Counted from the stretch's first letter, positions 34,566 through 43,283 are shown. The stretch is DNA of 64,000 bases from Streptomyces syringium (GCF_017876625.1 NZ_JAGIOH010000001.1:1116001-1180000); one strand, 5' to 3'. Notes: generated by a model not told the origin, from the sequence alone. A program made the numbers and translations.

Positions 34566-35411
34566 TCAGGCCTTGGCGCGGCGGATGTCGATATGGCCGT
34601 ACCGGGTACGGGCGCGGACCTCGACGGTGTCCTCGGTCGACGCCGGGGCCTCGGACGCGGTGAGCGTGTTGCGCACCTGGCCGGAGCCCGAGTGGGCGTC
34701 GAGCCAGGCGGCCGTGCCCTCGCGGATGCCGACCTCGATGGAACCGTAGGAGGTCTCCAGCTGTACGGCCCCGCGGGCCACTTCACCTACCCGCAGGGTG
34801 CCGTGGGCGGTGGTGGCGGTGACCGAGCCCTCGGCGCGCACGATGTCGATGTCGCCGTTGGCACCACTCACCCGCAGCTCACCGGTCGCGACGCCGACGG
34901 TCGTGGAGCCGTGCGAGTTCTTCAGGACGGCGGGGCCGTCGACGAGGCCGAGGCGCAGGCTGCCGGAGCTGGTGGTGATCTCGGCCGTGCCCTCGACCCG
35001 GTCCACGGCGATCGAGCCGTGGGAGGCGGTCAGCTTCAGCGGGCCGGTGATGTCGAGACGGGCGTCACCGGAGGAGGTCTTCACGCGGACCTCGCCGAGC
35101 CGGCCCTCGCTGTGCACCTGGGTCCAGGCGCCGATCACCTCGGCGCGTGAGCCCGTGGGCAGTTCGACCGTCACGTCGACGACGCCGGTGCGGCCGAGAC
35201 CGAACACGGGCTTGGGCGTCCTGACGGTCAGGACGCCGCTCGCGTACGTGACCTCGGTCTGGTCGGCCGTCCGCACGTCCCGGTCCTTCTTCGGGTTGCG
35301 GGGCCGCACCTCGATGACGGTGTCGAGGCGGTCGCCCGCGATGAACTGAATGGAACCGGCCTCCACGTGCGCCGTGGCCGAGATCGGTTCGGGAGTGTCG
35401 TAAGAAGGCAT
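34566..35411 (-). CDS. DUF4097-family beta-strand-repeat protein
   Basis: A 281-residue protein made of repeated short beta-strand turns (DARLDITGPLKLTASHGS, then AEITTSSGSLRLGLVDG, ANGDIDIVRAEGS and TSYGSIEVGI). This is the DUF4097 right-handed beta-solenoid pattern. No signal peptide or membrane helix is seen, unusual for relatives thought to act at the envelope. Function unknown. It lies between the ribbon-helix-helix gene (93 nt) and the DrrA-like gene (60 nt), so it is probably co-regulated with the exporter. Confidence 0.85.
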   Translation of the reverse strand: MPSYDTPEPISATAHVEAGSIQFIAGDRLDTVIEVRPRNPKKDRDVRTADQTEVTYASGVLTVRTPKPVFGLGRTGVVDVTVELPTGSRAEVIGAWTQVHSEGRLGEVRVKTSSGDARLDITGPLKLTASHGSIAVDRVEGTAEITTSSGSLRLGLVDGPAVLKNSHGSTTVGVATGELRVSGANGDIDIVRAEGSVTATTAHGTLRVGEVARGAVQLETSYGSIEVGIREGTAAWLDAHSGSGQVRNTLTASEAPASTEDTVEVRARTRYGHIDIRRAKA

Positions 35412-35504
35412 GGCTGTCCCGTCCTCATGAGTCTTTGGCTCGTCCCCGCTGGTGGGACGTGGGGTGAAGTGGTGCGGGTGCAGTGGTGCGGGTGGGGCCC
35501 GTGA

Positions 35505-36023
35505 CTAACGCACCCAGCCCGTGATGCTCTGTCCGATGGTCTGGGCCTTCTCCGTCGCACGGGGCCGGGAGCCCCCGTCCACCGCGGCCGACACGGCGCG
35601 CACCAGCCACGCGTTGACCGACAGGCCCTCACGGCTCGCGGCCTCCTCGGCGCGGGCCTTGAGGTGGGCCGGCAGACGCAGATTGACGCGGGCGGTGCCC
35701 CCCTCGTCGCCTTCGGCCGGGGCCGATGCCTTGAACGGTTCGACGGGCGCGGCCGGTCCCGCGGGGGCGCCGCCGTCGGTGGGCGGCAGTGTCACCACGA
35801 AGTCGGGGTCCAGCCCGCGCAGCCGTACGTCGACCGAGCCGGGGGCGAGCTCGCGGGTGATCTCGTCCATCGCCGCGGAGAGCACATTGAGCATGGTCAG
35901 CCGGGTCGCCGACTCCAGAGGAGCGGTGAGCCGATCGGCCAGCTCGCGGGCTTCGTCGCCGCCGGCCTCGGCAGCCACCGCGAGTTCGCGGCGGAGGGTG
36001 TCGACATACGGGGTGAGGTCCAT
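35505..36023 (-). CDS. HicB-like ribbon-helix-helix regulator
   Basis: A 172-residue protein whose C-terminal 50 residues are an Arc/HicB-type ribbon-helix-helix (ARVNLRLPAHLKARAEEAA and SREGLSVNAWLVRAVSAAVD). The N-terminal 115 residues are helical, with a Pro/Gly linker. No HicA toxin gene lies beside it, so it looks like a dedicated transcription factor. ATG 36023 starts the recognisable DLTPYVDTLRREL segment. It heads the DUF4097-DrrA-DrrB operon and lies next to phased TGGCACC repeats, the kind of tandem site ribbon-helix-helix proteins bind. Confidence 0.82.
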   Translation of the reverse strand: MDLTPYVDTLRRELAVAAEAGGDEARELADRLTAPLESATRLTMLNVLSAAMDEITRELAPGSVDVRLRGLDPDFVVTLPPTDGGAPAGPAAPVEPFKASAPAEGDEGGTARVNLRLPAHLKARAEEAASREGLSVNAWLVRAVSAAVDGGSRPRATEKAQTIGQSITGWVR

Positions 36024-36033
36024 GACGTCATCA

Positions 36034-36219
36034 TGGCACCATGATGGCACCACGCGCAAGCCCGGGCGGCGCCCCGTGCGGGCGAGTTCAGGGGCGGCCC
36101 GCCTTGGCTGCGGAAATGCGGCGTGGACGATCCAAGCCGTTGCGGCACCATGGGCACTCAGGCGCCATCGAGGGTCACGGATTGGCACTAGGTGGCACCG
36201 AATGGCACCACATGACACC
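36034..36219. promoter_or_regulatory. Phased TGGCACC operator repeats
   Basis: Four TGGCACY-like heptamers start at 36183, 36193, 36203 and 36213, exactly 10 bp apart (TGGCACT, TGGCACC, TGGCACC, TGACACC). Two more TGGCACC copies start at 36034 and 36045, directly upstream of the ribbon-helix-helix start, and a CGGCACC lies at 36143. Same-face direct repeats suit cooperative binding of ribbon-helix-helix dimers; autoregulation is likely. Confidence 0.65.
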
Positions 36220-36284
36220 AGAGGCCTCGGCCATCGGTAGAACGACCGATGTGCCGGAATGACCGTGGACCCTACGTTGGCCGC

Positions 36285-36890
36285 ATGCACTCACCGAACA
36301 CGCCCCAGCCGATCGACACCGGCGACGCTCCCGAGATCACACACGTCCTGGCCCGTGCTTTCGCGGACGACCCGATGATGCTGTGGCTCTTCCCCGACGA
36401 AGACGGGCGTGAGGGCCGTCTCGCCCAGTGGTTCGACGTCATGCTCACCCACAAGTACGGTCCGCTCGGTCACTGCGAGCACACCGACGCGGCAGCAGCC
36501 TTCTGGACACCGCCCGGCACGGCCGAGCAGCACCCGGACGAGGGGACGCTGGCCCGCATCAACGGGCTGTTGGGCGAGCACGTGGCCCGGCTGGGAGAAA
36601 TGCTGGAGCTGGTCGGCAAGGCAGCACCCCAGGAGCCGCACTGGTATCTGGCAGTGCTCGGCGCCGACCCGGCGGTCCAGGGCCACGGCCACGGCGCTGC
36701 CCTGCTGCGTTCGGGCCTGGCCAAGGCGGACGCGGCCGGGCTGCCGACACACCTCGAATCGTCGAAGCAGACCAACATCGGCTTCTACGAGCGCTTCGGA
36801 TTCACCGTGCGGGGCGAGATCCACGTACCCGGGGGCGGCCCGACGCTCTGGTCGATGTGGCGGGAGGCGCGCGGCGACGTTCGCCGGTAG
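36285..36890 (+). CDS. GNAT-family acetyltransferase
   Basis: A 201-residue GNAT. Conserved regions: N-terminal VLARAFADDPMMLWLFPDE, the acetyl-CoA loop LAVLGADPAVQGHGHGAALL, and FYERFGFTVRGEI. It resembles acetyltransferases acting on drugs or small amines; substrate unknown. ATG 36285 has no Shine-Dalgarno. A TACGTT -10 hexamer ends 6 nt before it, so transcription probably starts at the ATG (leaderless mRNA). Divergent from the ribbon-helix-helix operon. Confidence 0.88.
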   Translation: MHSPNTPQPIDTGDAPEITHVLARAFADDPMMLWLFPDEDGREGRLAQWFDVMLTHKYGPLGHCEHTDAAAAFWTPPGTAEQHPDEGTLARINGLLGEHVARLGEMLELVGKAAPQEPHWYLAVLGADPAVQGHGHGAALLRSGLAKADAAGLPTHLESSKQTNIGFYERFGFTVRGEIHVPGGGPTLWSMWREARGDVRR

Positions 36891-36916
36891 TCCCGGCACG
36901 GCCTGCGGGCGTACGC

Positions 36917-36955
36917 CGGTGGGCCGGCGTTTCCCATGGAAGCGCCGGCCCACCG
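36917..36955. terminator. Bidirectional terminator
   Basis: A 13-bp perfect stem (36917-36929 with 36943-36955) with a further inner TTCC/GGAA pairing lies between the convergent GNAT and AhpD-like genes. Confidence 0.75.
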
Positions 36956-37014
36956 TGGCCCTCATCTTCCCGCCCGACGTCACATCAGACGGCCCTTGTC
37001 GGCTGCCCGCAGGG

Positions 37015-37500
37015 TTATCCGAACTGGCCGGGCTGGTAGTCGCCGGCGGGCATCTGGAGCATGACGTTCCCGCGGTTGAAGGCGTTGATGACGGTGATGA
37101 CACCCACCAGGGCGCCGAGCTGGTCCTCGTCGTAGTACCGGGCGGCGTTCGCCCAGACCTCGTCCGGGACGCCGCCCGCCGCATCGGCGATGCGAGTGGC
37201 CTCCTCCGCCAGTTCCAGCGCCGCGCGCTCGGCCTCGGTGAACACCGTGGCCTCCCGCCAGGCCGCGACCAGGTTGAGGCGTTCCGCGGACTCTCCGGCG
37301 TGCACGGCGTCCTTGAAGTGCATGTCGGTGCAGAAGCCGCAGCCATTGATCTGGCTGGCGCGGAGCTTGACCAGCTCCTGCGTCGAAGCCGGCAGGGTCG
37401 ACTCCTCGAGCACCTTGTTCGCGGCGATGATGTGCTTGAAGACCTTGCCCAGGACCGGGTTGGTGAAGGGGTTCAGACGTGCTTCCACGATGCGCTCCAT
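37015..37500 (-). CDS. AhpD-like carboxymuconolactone decarboxylase family protein
   Basis: A 161-residue all-helical protein with the peroxidatic motif CGFCTDMH (Cys-x2-Cys-x3-His) of the AhpD / alkylhydroperoxidase core. ELVKLRASQINGCGFCTDMH and DEVWANAARYYDEDQLGALV are family-typical. It probably reduces peroxides with a thioredoxin-like partner. ATG 37500 follows AAGG. Single gene; the TetR gene is 143 nt upstream on the same strand. Confidence 0.9.
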   Translation of the reverse strand: MERIVEARLNPFTNPVLGKVFKHIIAANKVLEESTLPASTQELVKLRASQINGCGFCTDMHFKDAVHAGESAERLNLVAAWREATVFTEAERAALELAEEATRIADAAGGVPDEVWANAARYYDEDQLGALVGVITVINAFNRGNVMLQMPAGDYQPGQFG

Positions 37501-37643
37501 TGCCTTGTCCGACGGTTACACACCTTCGACGAGGCAGCTCAGCGAGATGTGACATGGACGCATTGCGACCTGCGTCACTCCGCAGCGGAAACTGCGGCGG
37601 TGCGTGCCCGGCGGCATGCCGCCGGCTTGGCATCCGGCACCCC

Positions 37644-38201
37644 CTACCGCAGAGCGGCCTCCACGAGCCCCTGGATCTCCTCCACCGGCACCTGCCCTCC
37701 GCCGACCAGCCGGTCGAAGACGAGACCGTCCACGCAGGCCAGCAGCGTGAGGGTCCGCCCGTCCGCGTCCTCGACGCCTCGATCGGCCAGGAAGTCGCGC
37801 ACGGCATCGCGAGCGGCGTTCTCCCGTGGCACGAGGATCTCCCGCAGTTCCGGATGACGCGCGCTCTCCACAGCGCAGGCGTACCGCGCGAGCGACCGCT
37901 CGCGCCCGTCCCCCGTCAGACGCGTCTCGACGAACGCGGCGATCCCGGCTGCCAGCTCATCGGCGCTCCGGGGCCTCGGCTGCTCCTCCCCGAGGCCTTG
38001 CAGTTCGCCTTGGTCACGGTCGACAAGGCGCCGCACCAGTGCCGCGAGCAGCGCCTGACGTGTGCGGTAGTACGCGGATGTGGTGCCCGGTGGCATACCG
38101 GCGGCCCGGTCCACGGCGCGGTGCGTCAGCCCCCGCATCCCTTCCCCGGCGAGAACTTGGATAGCCGCATCGGCAAGCACGGTACGTCGGTCTGTGGTCA
38201 C
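37644..38201 (-). CDS. TetR-family repressor
   Basis: A 185-residue TetR regulator with N-terminal helix-turn-helix (LADAAIQVLAGEGMRGLTHR and AVDRAAGMPPGTTSAYYR). The C-terminal ligand domain is of the type linked with flavin monooxygenases. GTG start at 38201, only 8 bp from the first of two palindromic operators shared with the divergent monooxygenase. Likely represses both genes. Confidence 0.88.
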   Translation of the reverse strand: MTTDRRTVLADAAIQVLAGEGMRGLTHRAVDRAAGMPPGTTSAYYRTRQALLAALVRRLVDRDQGELQGLGEEQPRPRSADELAAGIAAFVETRLTGDGRERSLARYACAVESARHPELREILVPRENAARDAVRDFLADRGVEDADGRTLTLLACVDGLVFDRLVGGGQVPVEEIQGLVEAALR

Positions 38202-38208
38202 ACCCCTT

Positions 38209-38257
38209 TCTACACCTGTAGAGCGTGTGCACTACCCTCCTTCTACATCTGTAGAAG
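38209..38257. promoter_or_regulatory. Twin TetR operators
   Basis: TCTACA-CC-TGTAGA (38209-38222) and CTTCTACA-TC-TGTAGAAG (38240-38257) share the TCTACA-N2-TGTAGA core and are 33 bp apart (three turns). They lie between the TetR gene and the divergent FAD monooxygenase. Confidence 0.75.
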
Positions 38258-38286
38258 CACGGCTGCAGGCACGGGAGGGGCTCGGT

Positions 38287-39444
38287 ATGGGCAACAAGGC
38301 AGTGGTGGTCGGGGGCGGCATCGGCGGGCTGGCCACAGCGATCGGCCTGCGCCGGATCGGCTGGGAGGTGACGGTCCTGGAACGCGCCCGGGTCCTCGAC
38401 GACGCGGGAGCGGGCATCTCCCTGCACGCCAACGGCATCCGCGCGCTGGACGCCCTGGGCGTCGGCGCCACGGTGCGCGCGGCTGCCCGCCCGCAGTACA
38501 CCGGGGCCACGCGGACTCCCCGTGGCCGTTGTCTGGCACGGATGGACGGCAGGGCATTGGAGCGCGCGCTCGGCACGCCGATCGTCGGCATTCCGCGCGC
38601 CGTGCTGCACCGGCTGCTCCGTGACGCGCTACCGCCCGAGTCCCTGGTGGCCGGCGCGGAGGCGGTGTCCGTCGACCGTTCCGTCCCGGAGCAGCCGCGA
38701 GTGCGTCTGGAGAGCGCCGAGCTCGACGCGGACCTGGTCGTGGGCGCCGACGGCGTCAACAGCCGACTGCGCGCCCAGCTGTTCCCGGACCATCCCGGCC
38801 CCGCCTACAGCGGATCGACCGTGTTGCGCGCCATCACCGAGGGTCCCTTGGCGATGGACTCCGACTTCGAGCTGACCTGGGGCCGCGGTGCCGAGTTCGG
38901 CCACATCGCCTTCGCGGACGGCCGAGCGGAGTGGCACGCCGTCCTCAACGCCCCTGAGGGCGCCCGTTTTCCCGACCCCCTGGCGGAAGTGCGCCGCCGG
39001 TGCGGCGGCTGGCACGCACCGATTCCCGCGTTGCTCGCAGTGACCAGGCCCGAGGCCGTGCTGCACCATGACATCAAGGAGCTGGTCGTCCCCGTGCCCG
39101 CCTATGCCGTGGGCCGCGTCGTCCTCCTCGGGGACGCCGCCCACGCGATGACGCCCAACCTCGGCCAGGGCGCCTGCCAGGCAATGGAGGACGCTGCCGT
39201 GCTGACCGCCGCGCTCGCCACCGAGTCCACCGTCGAAGCGGCGCTGGCGCGCTACGACACCGAACGCCGCCCCCGCAGCCAGGCGGTCGCCCGCGCGGCC
39301 CGTCAGGCGGGCCGGATGGGCCAGCAGCTGTCCCATCCGGCAGCCGTCACCCTGCGCAATGCCGCGATGCGGCTGGCTCCGTCAGGCGTGACCATCCGCG
39401 CCATCCTGCGTCACGCCGACTGGACGCCGCCGGTGCTGCGCTGA
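38287..39444 (+). CDS. FAD-dependent monooxygenase
   Basis: A 385-residue flavoprotein monooxygenase of the p-hydroxybenzoate hydroxylase class. FAD motif VVVGGGIGGLATAIGLRR at the start, DG motif VVGADGVNSRLRAQL in the middle, and GD motif VLLGDAAHAMTPNLGQGACQAMEDA near the end, all intact. It hydroxylates an aromatic or polyketide-like substrate with NAD(P)H and O2. ATG 38287 after GGGAGGGG. Divergent from TetR with twin operators; converges with the SGNH hydrolase gene. Confidence 0.9.
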   Translation: MGNKAVVVGGGIGGLATAIGLRRIGWEVTVLERARVLDDAGAGISLHANGIRALDALGVGATVRAAARPQYTGATRTPRGRCLARMDGRALERALGTPIVGIPRAVLHRLLRDALPPESLVAGAEAVSVDRSVPEQPRVRLESAELDADLVVGADGVNSRLRAQLFPDHPGPAYSGSTVLRAITEGPLAMDSDFELTWGRGAEFGHIAFADGRAEWHAVLNAPEGARFPDPLAEVRRRCGGWHAPIPALLAVTRPEAVLHHDIKELVVPVPAYAVGRVVLLGDAAHAMTPNLGQGACQAMEDAAVLTAALATESTVEAALARYDTERRPRSQAVARAARQAGRMGQQLSHPAAVTLRNAAMRLAPSGVTIRAILRHADWTPPVLR

Positions 39445-39477
39445 CCGTGTGACGATTGCCGGTGGTGAACCGTGAGG

Positions 39478-40626
39478 TCATCGAGCGAACGGGCCGTCGG
39501 TGCCGAACGAGATCCGTGCGAAGTTCTCACCGATGCGCCGGTGTCCCTCGGGGCAGGGGTGGATCTCGTCGGGCAGCGGCAGCTCGGCGTAGTCGCTCTC
39601 GCCGTAGAGGTCGCGGCCGTCGAGGTAGTGCAGGTTCGGGTCGTCGGCGGAGCGCGCCGTGACGATCCGGGCGAGCTCGTCGCGGATGACGCGCAGCGTC
39701 AGACGTCCGGTGGCGACGTCGGCCGGGTCGCCGGTGGCCGTGAACGTGAGCGTGCCGCCGGTGAAGTCCGGGGCCAGGGGGCCGGGGGTGTCCTCCTGGA
39801 CCGGGCACCAGGTGGGAGAGACCACCAGGAGCGGTGTGGTGGGGTGGCCCTCGCGGATGGTGTCGAGGAAGCCGTGCACGGCGGGGGTGAAGGCGCGCAG
39901 GCGCATCACGTCGGCATTGACGAGGTTGATGCCGATCTTGGCGCTGATCACGTCCGCAGGGGTGTCACGGATGGTGCGGGCGGTGAAGGGGTCGAGGAGG
40001 GCGCTGCCGCCGAAGCCGAGACTGACCAGCTCGACACCTGCTCGGTGAGCGGCGAGGGCGGGCCAGGTGCCGGTGGGACGGGTGGCGTTCGAGCCGTGAC
40101 TGATGCTGCTGCCGTGGTGCAGCCACACCCGCCGCCCGGAATCGTGGGCAGGGTGGACGGGGGCGTCGCTGCGCAGGGCGATCAGCTCGGTGATCTCCGT
40201 GTGCGGCAGCCATATCTCGATGTTCTTCATGCCCGGGGGCAGGGTGGTGAAGCGTGCGGTGCCGGGCTCACCGTCGTGGAGCTCGGCGGCCCCGGTGGAC
40301 ATGTCGATCTGAAGGAGCTTGCCGCCGCTCACGGTTGTCTGCGCGGTGAGGCTGCCGTCCACCAGCAGGTCGTACACGCCGTCGGCCGGCGCGGGCATGC
40401 CATGGTAAGCGCGTTTGGTCGGCAGCGTCTCCAGCTCGATGACCGTGGCCTCCGTGCGGAAGGCCAGGCGTACGCCGGAGGGTTGGGCCTCGGCCATGGC
40501 GAGCCGGCCGTCGGGGATCTGCCGACGGGCCCGGGCGGGAAGGCGGTGCGGGAGCAGACCGCGCTCGGTGCGCTCGGTGTCCAGGGCGCCGCGCAGCATG
40601 CCGGGGGTGATGGGCGTCAGTATCAC
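39478..40626 (-). CDS. SGNH/GDSL-type hydrolase
   Basis: A 382-residue two-domain esterase. The N-terminal 170 residues are a beta-rich carbohydrate-esterase-like jelly roll (PSGVRLAFRTEATVIELET). The C-terminal SGNH domain shows the nucleophile block HHGSSISHG, block II GFGGS, block III KIGINLVN and block V DEIHPCPEGH with the catalytic Asp-x2-His. No signal peptide is seen. Probable acetyl-ester hydrolase. GTG 40626 overlaps the TGA of the TetR gene upstream by 4 nt, so the two are translated together. Confidence 0.87.
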   Translation of the reverse strand: MILTPITPGMLRGALDTERTERGLLPHRLPARARRQIPDGRLAMAEAQPSGVRLAFRTEATVIELETLPTKRAYHGMPAPADGVYDLLVDGSLTAQTTVSGGKLLQIDMSTGAAELHDGEPGTARFTTLPPGMKNIEIWLPHTEITELIALRSDAPVHPAHDSGRRVWLHHGSSISHGSNATRPTGTWPALAAHRAGVELVSLGFGGSALLDPFTARTIRDTPADVISAKIGINLVNADVMRLRAFTPAVHGFLDTIREGHPTTPLLVVSPTWCPVQEDTPGPLAPDFTGGTLTFTATGDPADVATGRLTLRVIRDELARIVTARSADDPNLHYLDGRDLYGESDYAELPLPDEIHPCPEGHRRIGENFARISFGTDGPFAR

Positions 40627-41192
40627 GGGGTGGTCCAGGTGCGGAGAAGGCGGTCGAGGGAATCGATGGTCCAGGTCCACGACTCACCGGGACCAGGGGT
40701 GCTGTGGGCGAAGGAGCCGGCGAGCTCCAGGGCGGTGAAGCCGTGGAAGACGGCCCCGAGCAGACGGACCGCGTGGGTCTGTTCGGGCTCGGGCAGGTCG
40801 TAGCCGCGCAGCACGGCCCGCATCATCTGCGCGTGGCGCACCCCGGCACTGGCGGCCGCGGTCTGCGGGTCGAGCTGATGGCGGGCGGCCTCGTAGCGGC
40901 CCGGGTGCCGGCGGGCGTAGTCGCGATACACGGTGGCGAACGCGGCCAGGGCGTCCTTCCCGGAGCGCCCTGCCACCGCGTCGGCGGCCCGGTCGGCCAT
41001 CTCCTCCAGAGCGAGCAGGCAGATGCGGGTCTTCAGGTCCTGCGCGTTCGCCACGTGGGCGTACAGGCTCTGGACCTTGACGCCGACGTGCCGGGCGAGG
41101 GCCGAAGGGGTCACCTGGTCGAAGCCGATCCGGTCGGCGAGTTCGGCGCCGGACCGGGTCAGCGTGGCCGGAGTCAGTCCTGCTCTGGCCAT
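40623..41192 (-). CDS. TetR-family regulator
   Basis: A 189-residue regulator. N-terminal helix-turn-helix GAELADRIGFDQVTPSALAR then HVGVKVQSLYAHVANAQDL, followed by a TetR_C WHG-like domain (AAFATVYRDYARRHPGRYEA). ATG 41192 after GGAGAG. Co-transcribed with the SGNH hydrolase; a long palindrome 35 bp upstream is its probable binding site. Confidence 0.87.
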   Translation of the reverse strand: MARAGLTPATLTRSGAELADRIGFDQVTPSALARHVGVKVQSLYAHVANAQDLKTRICLLALEEMADRAADAVAGRSGKDALAAFATVYRDYARRHPGRYEAARHQLDPQTAAASAGVRHAQMMRAVLRGYDLPEPEQTHAVRLLGAVFHGFTALELAGSFAHSTPGPGESWTWTIDSLDRLLRTWTTP

Positions 41193-41226
41193 GTGGGTGC
41201 TCTCCTCCGCTCTGGCGAATACCATC

Positions 41227-41259
41227 ATGCATTTACCTGAAGGCTTCAGGCAAATGCAT
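41227..41259. promoter_or_regulatory. 33-bp near-perfect palindrome (TetR operator)
   Basis: Arms ATGCATTT...AAATGCAT and CCTGAAG...CTTCAGG pair around a single central G, with one mismatch (A41235/C41251). The site is symmetric over 33 bp, 35 bp upstream of the TetR start. Confidence 0.75.
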
Positions 41260-41369
41260 TTCGTGATCACCTCGGCGCCGGCCGACCGGACGGCACGAGC
41301 GTGCGGCGGGTACGTGTGCGGATGGCGGGCAGGGAGTCGGCCGGCAGGCCGGTGACGATCCCCGGCCTC

Positions 41370-42281
41370 TCACTGCCCGGGGACAGCGAGGCCGGGGCGT
41401 CCGAGCCGGGCCGTCTCCTCGGCGCTGAGGACGAGGTCGGCGGCGGCCGCGGAGTCGCGGATCGACGCCGCGCGGCGCGCGCCCGGGATGGGGACGACGG
41501 CCGGGGACAGGGCCAGCAGCCAGGCGAGGCAGACCCGTTGCGGGCTCACGCCGCGCTCACGGGCGACCTCGTGGAACGGCTCGTACGTCGCGTGTGCCGT
41601 ACGTCGATCGTCCGCCACGGGGCCCTCCAGGACGCTTCTGGAGATGCCTCCGAGCGGGCTCCACGGCAGGAACGCCACCCCGAGTTCCTCACACAGCCGC
41701 AGCTCGGGGGCGCTGTCGCGGACCGCCGGGGAGAAGCGGTTCTGTACGGATGCCAGGCGGCCGCCGAGTACGGCGTGGGCCTCGCGGATCTGCTCGGTGC
41801 CGACGTTGGAGATGCCGGCCGCACGGATCCTGCCCGCGTCGAGGAGTTCGGCGAGGGCGCCGACGGACTCGGCCCACGGGACCCGCGGGTCGGGCTTGTG
41901 GAGCTGGTAGAGGCCGAGCGTGTCGACGCCGAGGCGTCGGCGTGAGGCGTCGCAGGCGTTCTTGAGGTGGTCGGGCGTGCCGGTCACGGTCCAGGAACCG
42001 TCGCCGGGTCTGCCGCGCCCGCCCTTGGTGGCGACCAGGACCGATCCGGTGTCGCCGCCGTAGCGGGTCAGGGCGCGGGCGACGAGCGACTCGTTGTGTC
42101 CGGTTTCGCCCGCGTGCCAGTGGTAGGAGTCGGCGGTGTCGATGAGGGTGACTCCGGCGTCGAGGGCCGCGTGGATCGTGGTGATGGCCGCGTCCTCGTC
42201 TGGCCTGCCTTCGACGGACAGCGGCATGGCGCCGAGGCCGATCGCGCTGACGTGGACATCACCCAGGCGGCGTGCGCGCAT
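41370..42281 (-). CDS. Aldo/keto reductase
   Basis: A 303-residue NADPH-dependent AKR. The catalytic tetrad is visible: Asp/Tyr in LIDTADSYHWHAGE, Lys in VLVATKGGRGRPG, His in LGLYQLHKPDP. C-terminal IPGARRAASIRDSAAAAD is the cofactor-binding part. ATG 42281 has AGAGAGG upstream. It is downstream of the epimerase-like gene on the same strand (69-nt gap), so probably one operon with a divergent LysR. Confidence 0.92.
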   Translation of the reverse strand: MRARRLGDVHVSAIGLGAMPLSVEGRPDEDAAITTIHAALDAGVTLIDTADSYHWHAGETGHNESLVARALTRYGGDTGSVLVATKGGRGRPGDGSWTVTGTPDHLKNACDASRRRLGVDTLGLYQLHKPDPRVPWAESVGALAELLDAGRIRAAGISNVGTEQIREAHAVLGGRLASVQNRFSPAVRDSAPELRLCEELGVAFLPWSPLGGISRSVLEGPVADDRRTAHATYEPFHEVARERGVSPQRVCLAWLLALSPAVVPIPGARRAASIRDSAAAADLVLSAEETARLGRPGLAVPGQ

Positions 42282-42350
42282 GAGGGAAACCTCTCTGTAC
42301 TCGGGTGGGGTGGTGGGATAGCGGCTTCGGCGCTTCAGGCCATCAGTGCT

Positions 42351-43283
42351 TCAGTGCTTCAGCGCGGCGATCTGCTCGGAGATGGCGCCCGGCAGCCAGT
42401 CGGCCGTGTCCGAGAAGCGGAAGCCGAGCCTTTCGGCTCGGGAGTTGTCCATGCCGTAGTAGCGGTCGAAGGCGAACGGCGATGCCTCGCTCCCCGGCTC
42501 GACCGTGCGGTAGGCCGCCGCGCGGGTGCCTTGTCCGGCGATGCGCGCGCAGAGGTCGGTCACGTCGAGTTCGCCGTGGGAGCGGGCGTTGACGGGGCCG
42601 AGGAAGTCCGCGCCCGCCGTCCAGACCAGGAAGTCCGCGATCTCGTGTTCGCCGATGAACGAGGACGGGTGGTTCACGCGGTGGATGTCGACGGGCCTTC
42701 CGGTACGGACGCGCTCGACGTAGTGGCGCAGCCTGCCGGTGAAGTCGGCGTCGCCGCCGCCCAGGACGTGTCCGGACCGGACGGCGACGAAGGGGAACGC
42801 CGGGTCCCGCGCGAACTCCGCTTCCGCCTGGCGCTTGCCCTCGCCGTAGTGCCGGTTCCGGAACTCCCCTTCGTTCCAGGGAAGTTCGTGGCGGACGGGC
42901 CAGGAGGTGGGATCGATCGCCTCCTCGGGGACCCCGCTGCCCGGCGTTGCCGGGTCGATGGCGTCGGAGGAGGCCGGGTCGTAGACCTCGATGGTCGAGG
43001 TCATGACGTAGCGCGGGGTGCGGTCGTGAAAGACGCGGCGGGCGACGGCGGCCTGCCGGGGTGTGTTGCAGACCTGGTCGATGACCGCGTCGAAGGTGCG
43101 GTTCCCCAGCGCCGCACCCAGAGCGCTCTCGTCGTCGCGGTCGGCGATCACGTGGTCGACGCCGGGCGGCGGGGCCGACGAGCCACGGTTGACGACCGTC
43201 ACCCGCGCCCCCGCGTCCCGGAGCCGCAGCACCACGTGCCTGCCGAAGTAGCGGCTGCCGCCGATGACGCCCACATGCTTCAT
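42351..43283 (-). CDS. NAD-dependent epimerase/reductase-like protein
   Basis: A 310-residue extended SDR. N-terminal Rossmann motif HVGVIGGSRYFGRHVVLRL, a GxxGxxG variant. The catalytic YxxxK is replaced by HYGEGKRQAE, which keeps Tyr and Lys. Mid-region YVMTSTIEVYDP resembles isoflavone-reductase and sugar-epimerase types. ATG 43283 has GGAAGAGG upstream. The stop codon lies in a 9-nt tandem duplication (AAGCACTGA). Divergent from LysR and upstream of the AKR gene. Confidence 0.83.
   Translation of the reverse strand: MKHVGVIGGSRYFGRHVVLRLRDAGARVTVVNRGSSAPPPGVDHVIADRDDESALGAALGNRTFDAVIDQVCNTPRQAAVARRVFHDRTPRYVMTSTIEVYDPASSDAIDPATPGSGVPEEAIDPTSWPVRHELPWNEGEFRNRHYGEGKRQAEAEFARDPAFPFVAVRSGHVLGGGDADFTGRLRHYVERVRTGRPVDIHRVNHPSSFIGEHEIADFLVWTAGADFLGPVNARSHGELDVTDLCARIAGQGTRAAAYRTVEPGSEASPFAFDRYYGMDNSRAERLGFRFSDTADWLPGAISEQIAALKH

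Noticed and set aside
35505..36023. HicAB toxin-antitoxin system
   Set aside because: Only the HicB-like ribbon-helix-helix half is present; no HicA-like gene adjoins it.
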